The position numbers and the translations under genes are program-made. Of a stretch of DNA of 64,000 nt, positions 28,891-37,766 are shown piece after piece; positions within the stretch are counted from its first letter, which is position 1; each line of letters begins with the position of its first letter. The notes beneath the pieces are model-generated. The model ran no database searches, was not told the origin of the DNA, and worked only from the letters and a program-made list of their open reading frames with translations. This DNA is from Scytonema sp045865695 (GTDB taxonomy: Bacteria; Cyanobacteriota; Cyanobacteriia; Cyanobacteriales; Nostocaceae): positions 4,570-68,569 of the forward strand of contig NZ_BAACAP010000194.1 of the NCBI RefSeq assembly GCF_045865695.1, in the 5' to 3' direction.

Positions 28891-29070
28891 ATGATTTCGC
28901 ATAGCGCTCAGCGCAAAACAGCCCCTCCCATAACTCGAAAGATGGTTAGGCTTATCGGTCAGGAACTCATATTTAGCGATCGCAAAGCACGCTCAGAATT
29001 GGGTTATACTTCGATTGTGACTCGCGATTTGGGGTTAGAGGAACTCGCAAAACTCCCCCGATACATATAA
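28891..29070 (+). pseudogene. C-terminal fragment of an NAD-dependent epimerase/dehydratase
   Basis: A 59-codon frame ending in a natural stop. The segment MVRLIGQELIFSDRKARSEL followed by GYT resembles the end of extended short-chain dehydrogenases (3-beta-HSD/epimerase type: helix, then KAR-x-ELGY). The Rossmann part and catalytic YxxxK are absent, so this is a leftover of a deleted gene; the ATG at its start is probably accidental. Confidence 0.5.
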
Positions 29071-29192
29071 ATATAGCAGTTGTCAGTTGAATAAAGTACA
29101 GATTTATCTGCGTCCATCTGCTACAGGCTGCGGTTCCTAAATCATTTAATGTATTGCACCCAACTGAAAACCGCTATAATGCCTGTTTTATT

Positions 29193-29318
29193 TCACTTAA
29201 CCTCAACGTAAATTTCTCTACCAATCTGTCGAAACTCATCATCAAGATGATATTGTGAATCACGGATAGCTTGACGCAGTTGCAGAGCTGGTTTTAGGCA
29301 ATCGCGATCGTAATCCAT
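29193..29318 (-). CDS. Very small hypothetical ORF
   Basis: 41 codons from ATG to TGA, with a helical, charged product (ALQLRQAIRDSQYHLDDEFR). It follows five bases after the XisI-like tail remnant on the same strand. No family recognised; it may be a remnant. Confidence 0.25.
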   Translation of the reverse strand: MDYDRDCLKPALQLRQAIRDSQYHLDDEFRQIGREIYVEVK

Positions 29319-29570
29319 CAATTCTAAGCCACACCATACCCTGTATACGGACGGTCTCCTAAAGAACAACTTGTGTCTTGAGATGCATTGCCTTTTTGTT
29401 AAAATTATCCAAAATTATAGATGTAAAGGACTGAGTAAATTGTGAGCAATATGGCGTTTCATCAGCAATACGTCAGTATTCAACAGCCAGCGCTCGGAGG
29501 ACTCCGATGCTACGTTACGGGAACTCTGCTAGGAAATGCGAGGAAAATACTTCATATAAGAAATTAACAC

Positions 29571-32318
29571 ATGAGGGCAGAGGAGTCCAGGGCAATGGCT
29601 GAGAATTGGTTTGTTGGGGGCGGCGAGTTGGGGGCGTTGCTGCGAAACTCCTTCTCCTTCGGAGACGCTTTGCGATCGCACGATTGGTCGCAAACGCCAT
29701 TAGGTCCTATCGAAACTTGGTCAGAAGACCTGAAAACAGCGGTGCAGCTTGTACTGACTGAACTCGATGGAGCACAGGCATCTGAAAAGAAGCAACAAGA
29801 TTTTGACCTGCTAGAGGATAGCTCTGCCGTCGCCGCCTTACACCAAGCCAATCAACTCAATGCGTTCCGCGTCAAACTGGCGGATGCTCTCCGCCCGCTT
29901 ACCGATGCTTCAGAGATACAAGCGATCGCCGCTCGCATTTTGGGGGAGTCTTTGGGGGCAACTCGTGTTATTTACATTGAAGTGGTATCCAATGGCGAGG
30001 AGGTCATCGTTCATCGCAATTATACGAACGGCGTAGCCCAATTGAGCGGACACTATCGTTTGGATGACTACCAACGCAACCTGACTATTGACCATTGGGC
30101 TGGGCGCACCCAGGTTGTGACCGACATTCCCAATAATCCGAGATATACGGATGCCGAAAAGGCGAGATACCGCGAGATCGATATTGCCGCACACATAGAT
30201 GTGCCACTAGTCAAAAACAATCAATTCGTTGCCCTGCTTGCCGTTCACCAATCCACGCCGCGTCAGTGGACAGAAACAGAGGTCAAATTGGTTGAAGAAA
30301 CCGCAGAACGAACCTGGGCTGACGTGGAACGCGCCCACGCCGAAAAAGCCCTACGCGAATCTGAGGAACGCTATCGCACGCTGTTTGAGTCGATCGACGA
30401 AGGTTTTTGCATCGTCGAGATGCTGTTTGACGAGAACGACACGCCAATCGATTACCGCTTCTTAGAAATTAATCCGGTGTTTGAGCAACAAACAGGGCTG
30501 CAACAAGCCGTCGGTAAAACAGCACGTCAGTTAGTGCCAGATCTAGAAGACTTTTGGGTTGAAACTTACGGCTCAGTTGCATTAACGGGGGAACCCGTTC
30601 GCTTTGAGAATGGCTCTGTACCTATGAGCCGCTGGTTCGATGTGTATGCTTGCCGCACCGGACAGCCGAAAGACCGAAAAGTGGCGATCGTGTTTAAGGA
30701 TATTAGCGATCGTAAACGTGCTGAAGCCGCCTTGCGGGATAGTGAGGAACTGAAGCAACGCATTTTAGAGAGCAGCAAGGACTGCATTAAAGTGTTAACT
30801 CTCAACAGCGAAATCGTTTATATAAGCACAGGTGGATTGTGTTTGTTGGAAATCGACGATCCGACGCTCGCTCTGAATGCCCGATGGCTTGACTTCTGGC
30901 AAGGTGAGGATTATGAAAATGCTAAGACTGCGATCGCGGCTGCCAAAGCTGGCAACACAGGTCAGTTCCAAGGCTATCTTCCCACTTACAAGGGCACGCC
31001 TAAATACTGGGATAGTATCGTTACGCCCGTGCGGAACAGTGCTGGACAGGTCACTCAACTGGTTGCAGTCTCGCGAGATATTACAAAGCAAAAGCAAGCT
31101 GAGAGCGAACGGGAACGACTGCTAGCACAGGAGAAGGTTGCACGAGAAGCTGCTGAAACTGCCAACCGCCTCAAAGATGAGTTTTTAGCAGTTCTGTCGC
31201 ATGAGTTGCGATCGCCCCTTAATCCCATCCTGGGTTGGGTTCAATTACTACAGAAAGGCAAACTCGATGCTGCTCGCCAGAGAGAAGCCTTGGCAACCAT
31301 TGAACGCAACGCCAAACTCCAGACGCAATTGATCGAAGATTTGCTCGACATCTCCCGCATTATGCAAGGCAAACTATCTTTAACTATAGCTCCTGTTAGT
31401 TTGAACTTTGTGATTTCTGCTGCTGTAGAAACAGTGCGATTGGCGGCTGAGGCAAAAGATATTCAAATTACACTTGACCTCGATACAGAGATTGCTCCTG
31501 TTTCTGGGGATGCCACCCGATTGCAGCAAGCTGTGTGGAATTTGCTCGGCAACGCTATTAAGTTCACGCCTAAGAACGGACAAGCGATCGTTGAACTGCG
31601 GCAACTCAATCGACTGGCTCAAATTCGAGTCATTGACACGGGCAAAGGTATCAATCCACAGTTCTTGCCTTACGTGTTTGAGTATTTTCGACAGGAGGAT
31701 GGCTCGACGACACGCAAATTTGGCGGGTTGGGATTGGGGTTGGCGATCGTGCGGCAAATTGTGGAGATGCACGGGGGAACAGTACAGGCAGAGAGCCAGG
31801 GTGAAGGGCAAGGTGCAACCTTCACTGTGCAATTGCCAACCATGCAACAGACATTACCCATCGTATCTGAAACCATCCTACCCCAAACAGATGCGGGACT
31901 GCCGCTAGAGGGTATTCAAATTTTGCTGGTAGATGATGAGCCAGACACCCGTGAGTTTCAAGCTTTTCTGTTGGAACAAAGCGGGGCGAGGGTGACAGCT
32001 GTTGCTTCTGGCTTAGAAGCATTGCTTGCACTGGAACAATCGATTCCCGATGTGCTCGTGAGTGACATTGGGATGGCTCAGATGGACGGTTATATGCTGC
32101 TCAAAGAAGTGCGATCGCGTCCCTACGAGCAAGGCGGAATGATTCCAGCCATTGCATTGACTGCCTATGCCGCAGAGATGGATCGACAGCAAGCACTTCA
32201 GGTCGGATTTCAAACCCACATCACAAAACCCGTGGAGCCAGAGGAGTTAGTGAGAGCGATAAGCCGGGTGGCTTGCGCTTCGCGAACGCACGGATTGCAC
32301 CTCCTTTCACCTTCATAA
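29571..32318 (+). CDS. Hybrid sensor histidine kinase (GAF-PAS-PAS-HisKA-HATPase-REC)
   Basis: A 915-residue soluble hybrid kinase. In order: an N-terminal helix with SHDWSQTPLGP, typical of cyanobacterial PAS/GAF kinases; a GAF domain at about 105-245; PAS 1 at about 268-385 (RYRTLFESIDEGFCIVEM, ending DISDRKRAE); PAS 2 at about 385-500 (ending DITKQKQAE); HisKA with His544 (LSHELRSPL); HATPase with NLLGNAIKFTP and GLGLGLAIVR; and a C-terminal receiver with Asp832 (VSDIGMAQMDG) and KPVEPEE. The last ~20 codons read through a copy of the dispersed palindrome (32256-32290), replacing the natural end. Input and partner are unknown. Confidence 0.9.
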   Translation: MRAEESRAMAENWFVGGGELGALLRNSFSFGDALRSHDWSQTPLGPIETWSEDLKTAVQLVLTELDGAQASEKKQQDFDLLEDSSAVAALHQANQLNAFRVKLADALRPLTDASEIQAIAARILGESLGATRVIYIEVVSNGEEVIVHRNYTNGVAQLSGHYRLDDYQRNLTIDHWAGRTQVVTDIPNNPRYTDAEKARYREIDIAAHIDVPLVKNNQFVALLAVHQSTPRQWTETEVKLVEETAERTWADVERAHAEKALRESEERYRTLFESIDEGFCIVEMLFDENDTPIDYRFLEINPVFEQQTGLQQAVGKTARQLVPDLEDFWVETYGSVALTGEPVRFENGSVPMSRWFDVYACRTGQPKDRKVAIVFKDISDRKRAEAALRDSEELKQRILESSKDCIKVLTLNSEIVYISTGGLCLLEIDDPTLALNARWLDFWQGEDYENAKTAIAAAKAGNTGQFQGYLPTYKGTPKYWDSIVTPVRNSAGQVTQLVAVSRDITKQKQAESERERLLAQEKVAREAAETANRLKDEFLAVLSHELRSPLNPILGWVQLLQKGKLDAARQREALATIERNAKLQTQLIEDLLDISRIMQGKLSLTIAPVSLNFVISAAVETVRLAAEAKDIQITLDLDTEIAPVSGDATRLQQAVWNLLGNAIKFTPKNGQAIVELRQLNRLAQIRVIDTGKGINPQFLPYVFEYFRQEDGSTTRKFGGLGLGLAIVRQIVEMHGGTVQAESQGEGQGATFTVQLPTMQQTLPIVSETILPQTDAGLPLEGIQILLVDDEPDTREFQAFLLEQSGARVTAVASGLEALLALEQSIPDVLVSDIGMAQMDGYMLLKEVRSRPYEQGGMIPAIALTAYAAEMDRQQALQVGFQTHITKPVEPEELVRAISRVACASRTHGLHLLSPS
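32256..32290. repeat. Dispersed 34-38 bp palindrome at the end of the hybrid kinase gene
   Basis: GCGATAAGCCGGGTGGCTT followed by GCGCTTCGCGAACGCA. It is translated in frame as ISRVACASRTHG near the kinase C-terminus. Same family as 39583, 41212, 42950 and 63127. Confidence 0.75.
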
Positions 32319-32339
32319 TATATGTTGCTGAACAGCTTT

Positions 32340-33641
32340 CTATTCAATGATGTCTGCGTATTGGGTGACAACTTCGTCGAGTCGCCGCATTGCCCCTCGC
32401 TGGATTTTCTGTGCAATCGATTGAGGAATAATCGACTCTAAATAACGAAAAGTAATACACATGCGATCGCCAATTGTGGTTACTCCCAAAATAATCGGTT
32501 CTTTTTCAGAACCTGTGACAGTCAGATAAAGTTCTTGGAGATGCAACTGACCAAACTGTTGTGGTATATTCAATCGTCCAAGATTAGTCACAGTCAGATC
32601 GGAACCTACTAATTTATCTGCATACTGTTTGGTTGCGATCGGATCGGGTTTAGTGCTCAGAAAGCGGGATAAAGCTGAGCCGCTTCGGAATATATTACCA
32701 CTTATAACAGCTTGGTTAATTTGCTGCTTAACCTTGTGGGCTATCTGCCAGAGTTGGCTCACATCACTTGGATTGTTACACTGATGTCTAGTCATAATCC
32801 GAGAAATGTATTGCCCAAAATCCTCGCCTATAGGCGGCACAAGGTATTTCCGGAGACTAAGCGGAGAGAGACACTTAACAAATTCTTGATGACGTAGGTC
32901 AATCTCAGCCGCAATAGATAGCAGGAATGCAGCACATAGTGCCCCTTGAACAGTTGTTTTTTCTTTCCGACAACAGGTCACGATCGCATGAGTTTGTTCT
33001 GGTGATAAGCTCCAATGGAACAAACGAAGTTGCCATTTCTTGCTCTCACGATCCAGAAAATTCTTTTGCTCTGACCTACTTAGCGATCTATCCTGCTCCA
33101 AATATTCTTCTTTGGCGCGATCGATACTTAATGTTTTCTGGAGCGGAGGCATCATTTCTTCCCAGGGAGGCTGTTTTGGCAATCTTTGCGTCTGAGTGTC
33201 GGGTTGACTAGCTGCATGGAGGATGTCTCTTACAAGATAAGCCCCTGATAAACCATCACTAATACAATGATCGATGGTCACAATGAGCTGACAAACTTCA
33301 GTCGAATGTAGGAAAGTTACACGTACTAGGGGTCCTGTATTCCAAGGTATAGGATAGAATAGCTCTTCCTCTACCTCTTGACACCAGCGTTCTTCTTGCC
33401 AGTCAATCACCCGCAAGGGAATATCCGGAACATCTTCTTCCGTAAATAATGGTTGATTCTTGTCATCAGTAGTAATCTTCACTGAAAGTAATGGATGCCG
33501 ATATTGTACCTGCTTTAGTGCCTTGCGGAGCTGGTTTATGGTAAGAGTTCCTTTAACAGAGGCGCAAAGGACAATATTCATTGGTGTGGATTGGGAAAGT
33601 AACCATAGAAAATGCTCTGATTGTCCTAGTAAGCGATGCAT
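32340..33641 (-). CDS. Condensation-domain-like acyltransferase
   Basis: A 433-residue stand-alone protein of the CoA-dependent acyltransferase/condensation superfamily. The catalytic HxxxDG motif is present as DHCISDG near residue 140, after LIVTIDH. The N-terminal start (LLGQSEHFLWLLSQSTPMNI) and a C-terminal block (YITVTGSEKEP-like region; ICITFRY) resemble PapA/alcohol acetyltransferase-type proteins more than modular C domains. Such enzymes esterify or amidate small molecules or lipids. No partner synthetase is adjacent; it converges on the hybrid kinase with 21 bp between stops. Confidence 0.7.
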   Translation of the reverse strand: MHRLLGQSEHFLWLLSQSTPMNIVLCASVKGTLTINQLRKALKQVQYRHPLLSVKITTDDKNQPLFTEEDVPDIPLRVIDWQEERWCQEVEEELFYPIPWNTGPLVRVTFLHSTEVCQLIVTIDHCISDGLSGAYLVRDILHAASQPDTQTQRLPKQPPWEEMMPPLQKTLSIDRAKEEYLEQDRSLSRSEQKNFLDRESKKWQLRLFHWSLSPEQTHAIVTCCRKEKTTVQGALCAAFLLSIAAEIDLRHQEFVKCLSPLSLRKYLVPPIGEDFGQYISRIMTRHQCNNPSDVSQLWQIAHKVKQQINQAVISGNIFRSGSALSRFLSTKPDPIATKQYADKLVGSDLTVTNLGRLNIPQQFGQLHLQELYLTVTGSEKEPIILGVTTIGDRMCITFRYLESIIPQSIAQKIQRGAMRRLDEVVTQYADIIE

Positions 33642-34154
33642 ATTTTTTGAAAGAACTTACCGTTGGCTTAATCGCGTTTGACTAAGAGCTGACTTTTCCA
33701 TTGTATAACAGCAGGCTAAACCCCGCGAAGCTAACTGACGAATCCTAAACGACTTTCACTCGCACTGCTTGACGAATATCTTCCCAATCTTGAGCAGTCA
33801 TAGCAGTTGCAACTCCAGAGTTCAAACTCTCCAACAACATACCTTCGAGACTTCTTGTGCTTTACGCTTTTGGTCAAGGCGCACTAACTCACAGAAGTAC
33901 TCACTGACGCTGCTGTAGCTACCACTTGCTACTTGTTCCTCTACATAGACTTTCATAGAGTCAGGTAGAGAAATATTCATACTTTTCACGATTTGTTACC
34001 TGATTGACTCACTATTCTGAATTATGGCAACTGTTGCCATTTCTTGCTATCTATCTACGATAATTTCTGTAAAATCTTTTCATGTGTGTTCTGTTTGATT
34101 ACCATTTCATCAAACGATCGCTAAAGTTACTTAGTAAAACAGCAATATTCTCTC
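33642..34154. other. Intergenic with a broken antitoxin gene
   Basis: Only the frameshifted ParD-like gene (33745-33980) is seen. No parE toxin is adjacent on either side. Confidence 0.4.
33745..33980 (-). pseudogene. ParD-like antitoxin, one-base frameshift
   Basis: Starting from the ATG at 33980, the product MNISLPDSMKVYVEEQVASG continues SYSSVSEYFCELVRLDQKRK, the ribbon-helix-helix DNA-binding part of ParD antitoxins. After KAQE the frame is lost; one base out of phase the expected tail resumes as MLLESLNSG and MTAQDWEDIRQAV, ending at the stop at 33745. A single deletion explains this. The antitoxin would lose its toxin-binding tail, and no toxin gene is present. Confidence 0.7.
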
Positions 34155-34490
34155 CTACGCTACACCATAGCCTGTATACGGACGTTTGTAGGGCGGATGC
34201 AATCCCAAGACAATATCTTCCTTTGAAACCCCCATCTCTACTAATGCTTGAGCAATATCTAGCTCCGTCGTATTGCGCTGAATCCAAATCTTACTATCTT
34301 TGATATCCACATGGATAAAACAGTTATAGACTCGCTTGAGTCCTTCCCAACCAACATCCAGTAATTGATAATGGTTATGTTCTGTATCAAAAACTAACTG
34401 ACACTCAACATCTGGGTTACTATTTTCCATAGATGCTTGTTCAGTTAGCAAGTTACGGATGCATTGGCGGTAGTATTCTATTCTCTCCAT
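34155..34490 (-). CDS. xisI: XisI family protein
   Basis: A 111-residue protein of the XisI family (fdxN element excision controlling factor), very common in filamentous cyanobacteria. It spans the usual length: ERIEYYRQCIRNLL at the start, VFDTEHNHYQLLDVGW and VHVDIKD-like strands in the middle (FIHVDIKDSKIWIQRN), and PPYKRPYTGYGVA at the end. Its start overlaps the end of xisH by 13 bp. XisH and XisI were named for a role in fdxN element excision in Anabaena; most copies lie far from any such element and their job is unknown. Confidence 0.9.
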   Translation of the reverse strand: MERIEYYRQCIRNLLTEQASMENSNPDVECQLVFDTEHNHYQLLDVGWEGLKRVYNCFIHVDIKDSKIWIQRNTTELDIAQALVEMGVSKEDIVLGLHPPYKRPYTGYGVA

Positions 34491-34873
34491 TCAATGACCT
34501 CCTCTTTAATTGGATCGTAGACAACGAGCTTTAGTTGGTAAAACTTGACCGCTTCTCGAACAAACAGTTCTTGAAAGAACGTATTAAAAGTATCAAAAGG
34601 TACTGCTAGATAAAGCGTCCTGTCTGGTTCTTTCATTTGCAAGGCAAGCCGATAGTTGAGAAATTGTCCCAAAGCTACGTGAAAGTCAGTAATTGCCGAA
34701 GTACTTAGAAAACTTTTTACTTCGACTGCGATTTTTCGCCCTGCTTTCTCAGCTCCTAATATCTTTTCTGCTGCTAAGTCAATCTCAAACTTCACACCTT
34801 CAATCTTGATTATGAAGCATCCAAGCGTAACTATCACTTTTTCTCTCGCCTTTAAGAAGTTATTAGAAAGCAA
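34478..34873 (-). CDS. xisH: XisH family protein, 5' end replaced
   Basis: The core is XisH: VKFEIDLAAEKILGAEKAGR, KIAVEVKSF (a PD-(D/E)xK-like E-x-K) and YLAVPFDTFNTFF. Family members normally begin with about 35 residues including a KDIFH-type helix and DPLTIKI; here homology starts only at IIKIEGVKF (about base 34810). The first 21 codons are instead antisense of the adjacent NB-ARC/TPR gene, so the true N-terminus was lost at a rearrangement. The frame stays open to an ATG at 34873, but the protein is probably not functional as normal XisH. Confidence 0.65.
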   Translation of the reverse strand: MLSNNFLKAREKVIVTLGCFIIKIEGVKFEIDLAAEKILGAEKAGRKIAVEVKSFLSTSAITDFHVALGQFLNYRLALQMKEPDRTLYLAVPFDTFNTFFQELFVREAVKFYQLKLVVYDPIKEEVIEWRE

Positions 34874-35957
34874 CCCAATAGCATCCGATTTGATTCGCGT
34901 TTCTGCCTTTTTAGCACCGGATGCGATTCCCGAAGAAATTTTTACTCTTGGTGGGACTCAATTGGGGGAAAATCTCAGCCGATTGGCAAACAACCCCCTG
35001 GATTTTGTCAAAGTCATGGCAGAAGCGGGACGGTTTTCATTGATTTACCGCAACCCAATTCGTAAAACTTTTGATATTCACAGCTTAGTGCAGTTCGTGT
35101 TAAGAGCCGAGATGGATGAGGACAGCCGCCGTCTTTGGGCAGAAAGGAGCGTGTGTGCGATCGCACAAGTCTTCCCTGAAGCTGAATATGCAAATTGGGG
35201 AGTCTACGAAAGACTTTTACCCCATGCTAGAGTTACAATTCATTGGATTTCTCAGTGTCAATTTGAGTCAGAAACAGCCGCTGTGTTACTGAGTTGGACT
35301 GGCTACTACTTGAAAGAACGCGGTCGGTACTCGGAAGCGGAACCACTGTTACAAGAAGCATTGCAACTTTATCAACGCTTGCTTCCAGAAGAGCATCTCG
35401 ATGTCACTGCCAGTTACAACAACTTGGCAGAACTGTACCATTCCCAAGGAAGTTACAGCAAAGCGGAACCACTGTACATTAAAGCATTGCAACTAACGCA
35501 ACGCTTGTTGAGAGAAGAGCATCCCTATGTCGCCACCAGTTACAACAACTTGGCTAATCTCTACAATTCCCAAGGAAGGTATAGCGAAGCCGAACCACTG
35601 TTTCAAAAAGCATTGCAACTCACGCAACGCTTGCTTGGTGAAGAGCATCCCTATGTTGCTACCAGTTACAACAACTTGGCTAATCTCTACAATTCCCAAG
35701 GAAGGTACAGCGAAGCCGAACCACTGTTTCAAAAAGCATTGCAACTAACGCAACGCTTGCTCGGAGAAGAGCATCCCGATGTCGCCACCAGTTACAACAA
35801 CTTGGCTAATCTCTACAGATCCCAAGGAAGGTACAGCGAAGCCGAACCACTGTTCCAAAAAGCATTGGAAATTGCTTCAAAAAGTTTAGGGGTGAATCAC
35901 CATACCACAGCTACTATTCTTGCAAATCTAAAATCTTTGCGCGATCGCGATGCTTAA
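34806..35957 (+). CDS. NB-ARC/TPR protein, N-terminally truncated
   Basis: A 383-residue product with kinesin-light-chain-like TPRs. Residues 8-150 match the post-NTPase helical part of cyanobacterial NB-ARC/TPR proteins (LIRVSAFLAPDAIPEEIF; FDIHSLVQFVLRAEMD). Residues 165-380 are 42-residue TPRs (SYNNLANLYNSQGRYSEAEP, then LFQKALQLTQRLL), nearly identical at the DNA level with a 126-bp period. The P-loop NTPase part expected upstream is missing; homology begins near base 34827, exactly where truncated xisH ends. It may still be translated from the ATG at 34806 as a TPR scaffold. Confidence 0.7.
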   Translation: MIMKHPSVTITFSLAFKKLLESNPIASDLIRVSAFLAPDAIPEEIFTLGGTQLGENLSRLANNPLDFVKVMAEAGRFSLIYRNPIRKTFDIHSLVQFVLRAEMDEDSRRLWAERSVCAIAQVFPEAEYANWGVYERLLPHARVTIHWISQCQFESETAAVLLSWTGYYLKERGRYSEAEPLLQEALQLYQRLLPEEHLDVTASYNNLAELYHSQGSYSKAEPLYIKALQLTQRLLREEHPYVATSYNNLANLYNSQGRYSEAEPLFQKALQLTQRLLGEEHPYVATSYNNLANLYNSQGRYSEAEPLFQKALQLTQRLLGEEHPDVATSYNNLANLYRSQGRYSEAEPLFQKALEIASKSLGVNHHTTATILANLKSLRDRDA

Positions 35958-36376
35958 CGCTATAATTATAGAAATAGCACCAAATAATTTGATTGAATGT
36001 TGGGTTTCGTTCCTCAACCCAACCTACCAAATCATTACGCAACTTCTACGGTATTTTGGGTGGTTGCATAAGAATTCATCTATATCGAATCCTTGGCTAA
36101 TAAACATTTGCGCGATCGCAATTTGAGATTCTGGTGTTAGGTTTGTACTGCTGATTTCATGACCTGCAAATTTAAAGGTTAGTTCTCCTGATGATCGCTC
36201 CAATCGGGACGTTGCTTGACTACCTTAAGAGCAATATTGGCAATACGTTCCTTACCAGCTTGGTGTAGGGGAAGAGGCTTGAGAACTTCGCCTTGGGTGC
36301 GGTACAACTGCTCTTCCCAGTATCTATATCGTTTCCCGGTCTCTTGAGGTACAAATTTATCCGCGTCCATCCGCGT
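35958..36376. other. Intergenic with a possible degraded gene
   Basis: Near 35998-36030 lies the internal hairpin of the MITE-like family (TTGGGTTTCGTTCCTCAACC). On the minus strand, 36370-36179 reads KRYRYWEEQLYRTQGEV and, one base out of frame, continues to about 36060 as LTFKFAGHEISSTNLTPESQ. This looks like a decayed coding stretch of unknown family. Confidence 0.3.
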
Positions 36377-37726
36377 TCATCTGCGGTTAATTATTTTTTT
36401 ATCAAACTCTTGTGTAAGAAAATCGGGAATCGCCAAAGGATATTTCCCTAGTTCGGTTATCTCCGGTTTGGCAATACCAAGCCAACAACGCAAAAGCTGA
36501 AACTTATCTTCTGTTAAGTAATAAGTCGCCAACTCACAGTCTTGAAACTTTTGCTGCCATACCTTCTCTAAAGGACAGCACTCTCGTGGAACTCGAAGTG
36601 TTAACCATGTGGCAAGATGAGTGATGGAAGGTTCTCCAAGCCAAACTTCCTCATGACCCATGACATCCACAAGTAAATATGTAATAGGATTTTCTTGAGG
36701 ATAAGAATCAAGCCTGGTGACAAGAGCCAGTATTTGTTTGTCAGTCCACTCCTGAGGTAAAGGTAAAGAGCCAAACAAACTTTGCAAGCGCAACCTGGGA
36801 TTCGACTTAATCTCCGTCACCTCATCCATTCTATTCCAGACCTGCAACCATTCCACAGCCCAATCACACAAACGCTTACTTTTAACCCACCAAGGAGAAC
36901 CACTCACACCAAAAGATCGCATCCACTCCAGTTCAGTTACGATCGCAGTATAACCAGCAGGAACCTCATACAACCCCGTAGGATCAAGAACTATCGGCTT
37001 CTCCCCATTAACCGCATTCCCAACAGAAAACTCAAACAAAGAAATACTCCCCTCACTCCTCCCCTCTCTTACCTCCGCGTCCTCTGCGCCTAGAAAGTTC
37101 ATTCTCCCAACATCCAACAAACCAATCCCCGCCAAAAATTCCTCCGCCGAAGAAAAACGCTTGGATCTTTGAGGAGCGATCGCACGCATCAGCAATTTTA
37201 CCAATTCTTCATCCAAATCCTCACAACCTTCCACATCACGAGGGTCTCGCGGTAACTTCCCCCTAGGAGGCTGAAATTCATCAAAAGGATAACAACCCGT
37301 CACACATTCATAAAAAACCATACCCAAAGCATACAAATCCCGGTCTACTTTCTCCTCCAAAGTTAAATTCGATGTCAACTTGCGATCGGGAGGTAAATAG
37401 CGACGAGTTCCAACCCCAACACTCATCTCATCACCCTCAGACAGCGCCACATTAAAATCAATAATTCGCACACCCGTATCCGTCACCAACAGATTAGAAG
37501 GCTTAATATCTTGATGGCAAACCTTATACTTGTGCAAGTGAGATAAACCAGTAGCAGTTTGTAAGACAATCTCAACAGCTTTTTCTATAGAGATCGCTTT
37601 GGTTTCGATAAGATGTTGAACATCTTGACCTTCGACATACTCAAAAACAATAAAAGGAGTCTCATCCTTTAATTGACCAGCCCAAATCACCTCTACTATA
37701 TAAGGATGTTTGGGAACTTTTTGCAA
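36377..37726 (-). CDS. Ser/Thr kinase domain and C-terminal part of the split NERD-kinase
   Basis: Continuation of the upstream gene after a one-base shift. It holds most of a protein kinase: FIVFEYVEGQDVQHLIE (hinge), the catalytic loop HQDIKPSNLL (HRD seen as HQD, with Asp, Lys and Asn kept), DFNVA in place of DFG, and DRDLYALGMVFYECVTGCYPF. The glycine-rich loop and catalytic lysine lie in the upstream frame (37767-39356). Residues 215-449 are a C-terminal region of unknown fold rich in Trp. The listed start is a TTG (37726), but homology runs 5' to about 37785 without a start codon, so separate translation is doubtful. Confidence 0.7.
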   Translation of the reverse strand: MQKVPKHPYIVEVIWAGQLKDETPFIVFEYVEGQDVQHLIETKAISIEKAVEIVLQTATGLSHLHKYKVCHQDIKPSNLLVTDTGVRIIDFNVALSEGDEMSVGVGTRRYLPPDRKLTSNLTLEEKVDRDLYALGMVFYECVTGCYPFDEFQPPRGKLPRDPRDVEGCEDLDEELVKLLMRAIAPQRSKRFSSAEEFLAGIGLLDVGRMNFLGAEDAEVREGRSEGSISLFEFSVGNAVNGEKPIVLDPTGLYEVPAGYTAIVTELEWMRSFGVSGSPWWVKSKRLCDWAVEWLQVWNRMDEVTEIKSNPRLRLQSLFGSLPLPQEWTDKQILALVTRLDSYPQENPITYLLVDVMGHEEVWLGEPSITHLATWLTLRVPRECCPLEKVWQQKFQDCELATYYLTEDKFQLLRCWLGIAKPEITELGKYPLAIPDFLTQEFDKKIINRR

Positions 37727-37766
37727 AGTCTTATACTCCTGTTGTAACCTCTCGTAAACCGAACGT

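Larger units (their letters stand above)
28399..29570. other. Region of gene remnants
   Basis: No intact gene of normal size. From left: a GACGGGCG hairpin repeat (28427-28450); a minus-strand 3' gene end at 28480-28588 reading PEYFLTRFNQRLEEIVGDGR; an epimerase tail at 28891-29070; a 41-codon minus frame at 29193-29318; and, just upstream of that, RPYTGYGVA and a stop (29324-29353), identical to the end of the intact XisI at 34155. This is a degraded accessory stretch. Confidence 0.45.

Noticed and set aside
31380..31847. 155-codon antisense frame
   Set aside because: Lies inside the well-supported HisKA/HATPase region of the hybrid kinase.
34155..34873. An fdxN-type excision element nearby because of xisH/xisI
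   Set aside because: No XisF-type recombinase, fdxN or element ends; xisH/xisI pairs are widespread away from such elements.
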